DNA of 5,136 bases from an uncultured Clostridia bacterium (GTDB taxonomy: Bacteria; Bacillota; Clostridia; UBA1381), in contig CAMFCK010000080.1 of the NCBI GenBank assembly GCA_945948775.1, positions 1-5,136 of the forward strand, given 5' to 3'. This document shows, piece after piece, positions 4,772-5,136 of this stretch (the stretch's first letter is position 1; each line of letters starts with the position of its first letter). The notes below the pieces were generated by a model that did no database searches, was not told where the DNA came from, and saw only the letters and a list, made by a program, of their open reading frames with translations. The translations under genes were made by a program, and so were the position numbers.

Positions 4772-5136
4772 TTATTTGTCATCAAACCAGTGGAGCTCCT
4801 CAACCTTCTCAAACCATGTTTTGCAGGTTTCCTTAAGACTTAATGCCTTAGCCACCATCTCGCGCATGAGTGATACGATAGGCAGATTGATTTCAAGACC
4901 AAAGCCGTCAATTGCCGGGATAAGCCAACCGTACATATCAATCATACCGCTGTTGCTCGCACATTTAACCGCTTCTTTTTCAAGCTCGGCATCGTGCATT
5001 ATGTCGATATCCTCTTTGATAAAGGCAAGAGCGGCAATCATGGCATAACAGCCCCAGTCGGAGACGGTGGCGGTAATGATGTTGTCGGCACTGGTCCTGG
5101 CCGCGATGCCACCGCCGCAGCCGCAGCGGCAGGCTC
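4772..5136 (-). CDS. DUF4392 protein (D-glutamate cyclase-like C-terminal domain), 3' end only
   Basis: This is the C-terminal ~121 codons of a gene whose start lies beyond the right edge; it ends at TAA 4772-4774. The frame stays open to 5136, upstream of the internal ATG at 5041. The visible part contains SADNIITATVSDWGCYAM, matching the family's 'vSNWGgYal' segment. It also has the late block GMIDMYGWLIPAIDGFGL, matching 'sG..g...VDGlp' of DUF4392 and of the C-terminal half of vertebrate D-glutamate cyclase (DGLUCY). In DGLUCY the protein interconverts D-glutamate and 5-oxo-D-proline; that this bacterial protein does so is inferred. It is the first visible gene of the operon, 23 bases before pxpB, and the other DGLUCY half (DUF1445) lies three genes downstream. 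The first visible residues are unusually rich in Cys and Gly (ACRCGCGGG), encoded by very GC-rich DNA. The family is assigned by remembered motifs; catalytic residues and N-terminus are not visible. Confidence 0.75.
   Translation of the reverse strand, partial: ACRCGCGGGIAARTSADNIITATVSDWGCYAMIAALAFIKEDIDIMHDAELEKEAVKCASNSGMIDMYGWLIPAIDGFGLEINLPIVSLMREMVAKALSLKETCKTWFEKVEELHWFDDK

Noticed and set aside
4772..5041. Treating the minus-strand frame from ATG 5041 as a complete small gene of 89 codons
   Set aside because: The frame stays open upstream to the edge and the conserved SDWGCYAM block spans that Met, so it is an internal residue of a longer truncated gene.
4776..5048. Plus-strand open frame opposite the DUF4392 gene with a Ser-rich product
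   Set aside because: The minus-strand frame extends open to the window edge and matches DUF4392 motifs; the plus frame has no supporting signature.
1..5136. CRISPR array, tRNA/rRNA genes, insertion sequence ends, toxin-antitoxin or defence genes
   Set aside because: No regularly spaced repeats, cloverleaf-like segments, transposase motifs or defence domains were seen; nearly all the window is metabolic coding sequence.

Overview
This window carries one tightly packed gene cluster, read entirely on the minus strand from the right edge to about position 317, followed by roughly 315 bases with no confident gene. The protein sequences, the AAAGGA/GGAGG-type ribosome binding sites and the moderate GC content suggest a low-to-mid GC Firmicute, probably a Clostridia-type anaerobe. 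That assignment is an inference from style, not from a marker gene.

In transcription order the genes are: the C-terminal end of a DUF4392 protein (D-glutamate cyclase-like C-terminal domain, cut by the right edge); pxpB; pxpC; a DUF1445 / YcsI-type putative hydro-lyase (the N-terminal domain family of D-glutamate cyclase); pxpA; and a fold-type III PLP racemase of the alanine racemase family. Neighbouring genes are separated by 5 to 23 bases or overlap by 1 base (TAATG at pxpB/pxpC). Several ribosome binding sites lie inside the tail of the preceding gene. This strongly suggests a single transcript with coupled translation. The promoter must lie beyond the right edge.

PxpA, PxpB and PxpC are the three subunits of the prokaryotic ATP-dependent 5-oxoprolinase, which opens L-5-oxoproline (pyroglutamate) to L-glutamate. 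The two DUF genes correspond to the two halves of vertebrate DGLUCY, which interconverts D-glutamate and 5-oxo-D-proline. The cluster therefore combines a complete 5-oxoprolinase, both halves of a D-glutamate cyclase-like protein as separate genes, and an amino-acid racemase. The inferred theme is metabolism of 5-oxoproline and glutamate of both hands, with the racemase either supplying the stereochemical switch or simply making D-alanine.

Positions 1-316 lie beyond the last gene. They hold a GC-rich hairpin, an orphan Shine-Dalgarno sequence, an AT-rich 15-bp imperfect inverted repeat, a short broken plus-strand reading frame that weakly resembles the N-terminus of a phage tail tube protein, a smaller inverted repeat and a 10-base direct repeat. 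No clear rho-independent terminator for the minus-strand operon is visible.
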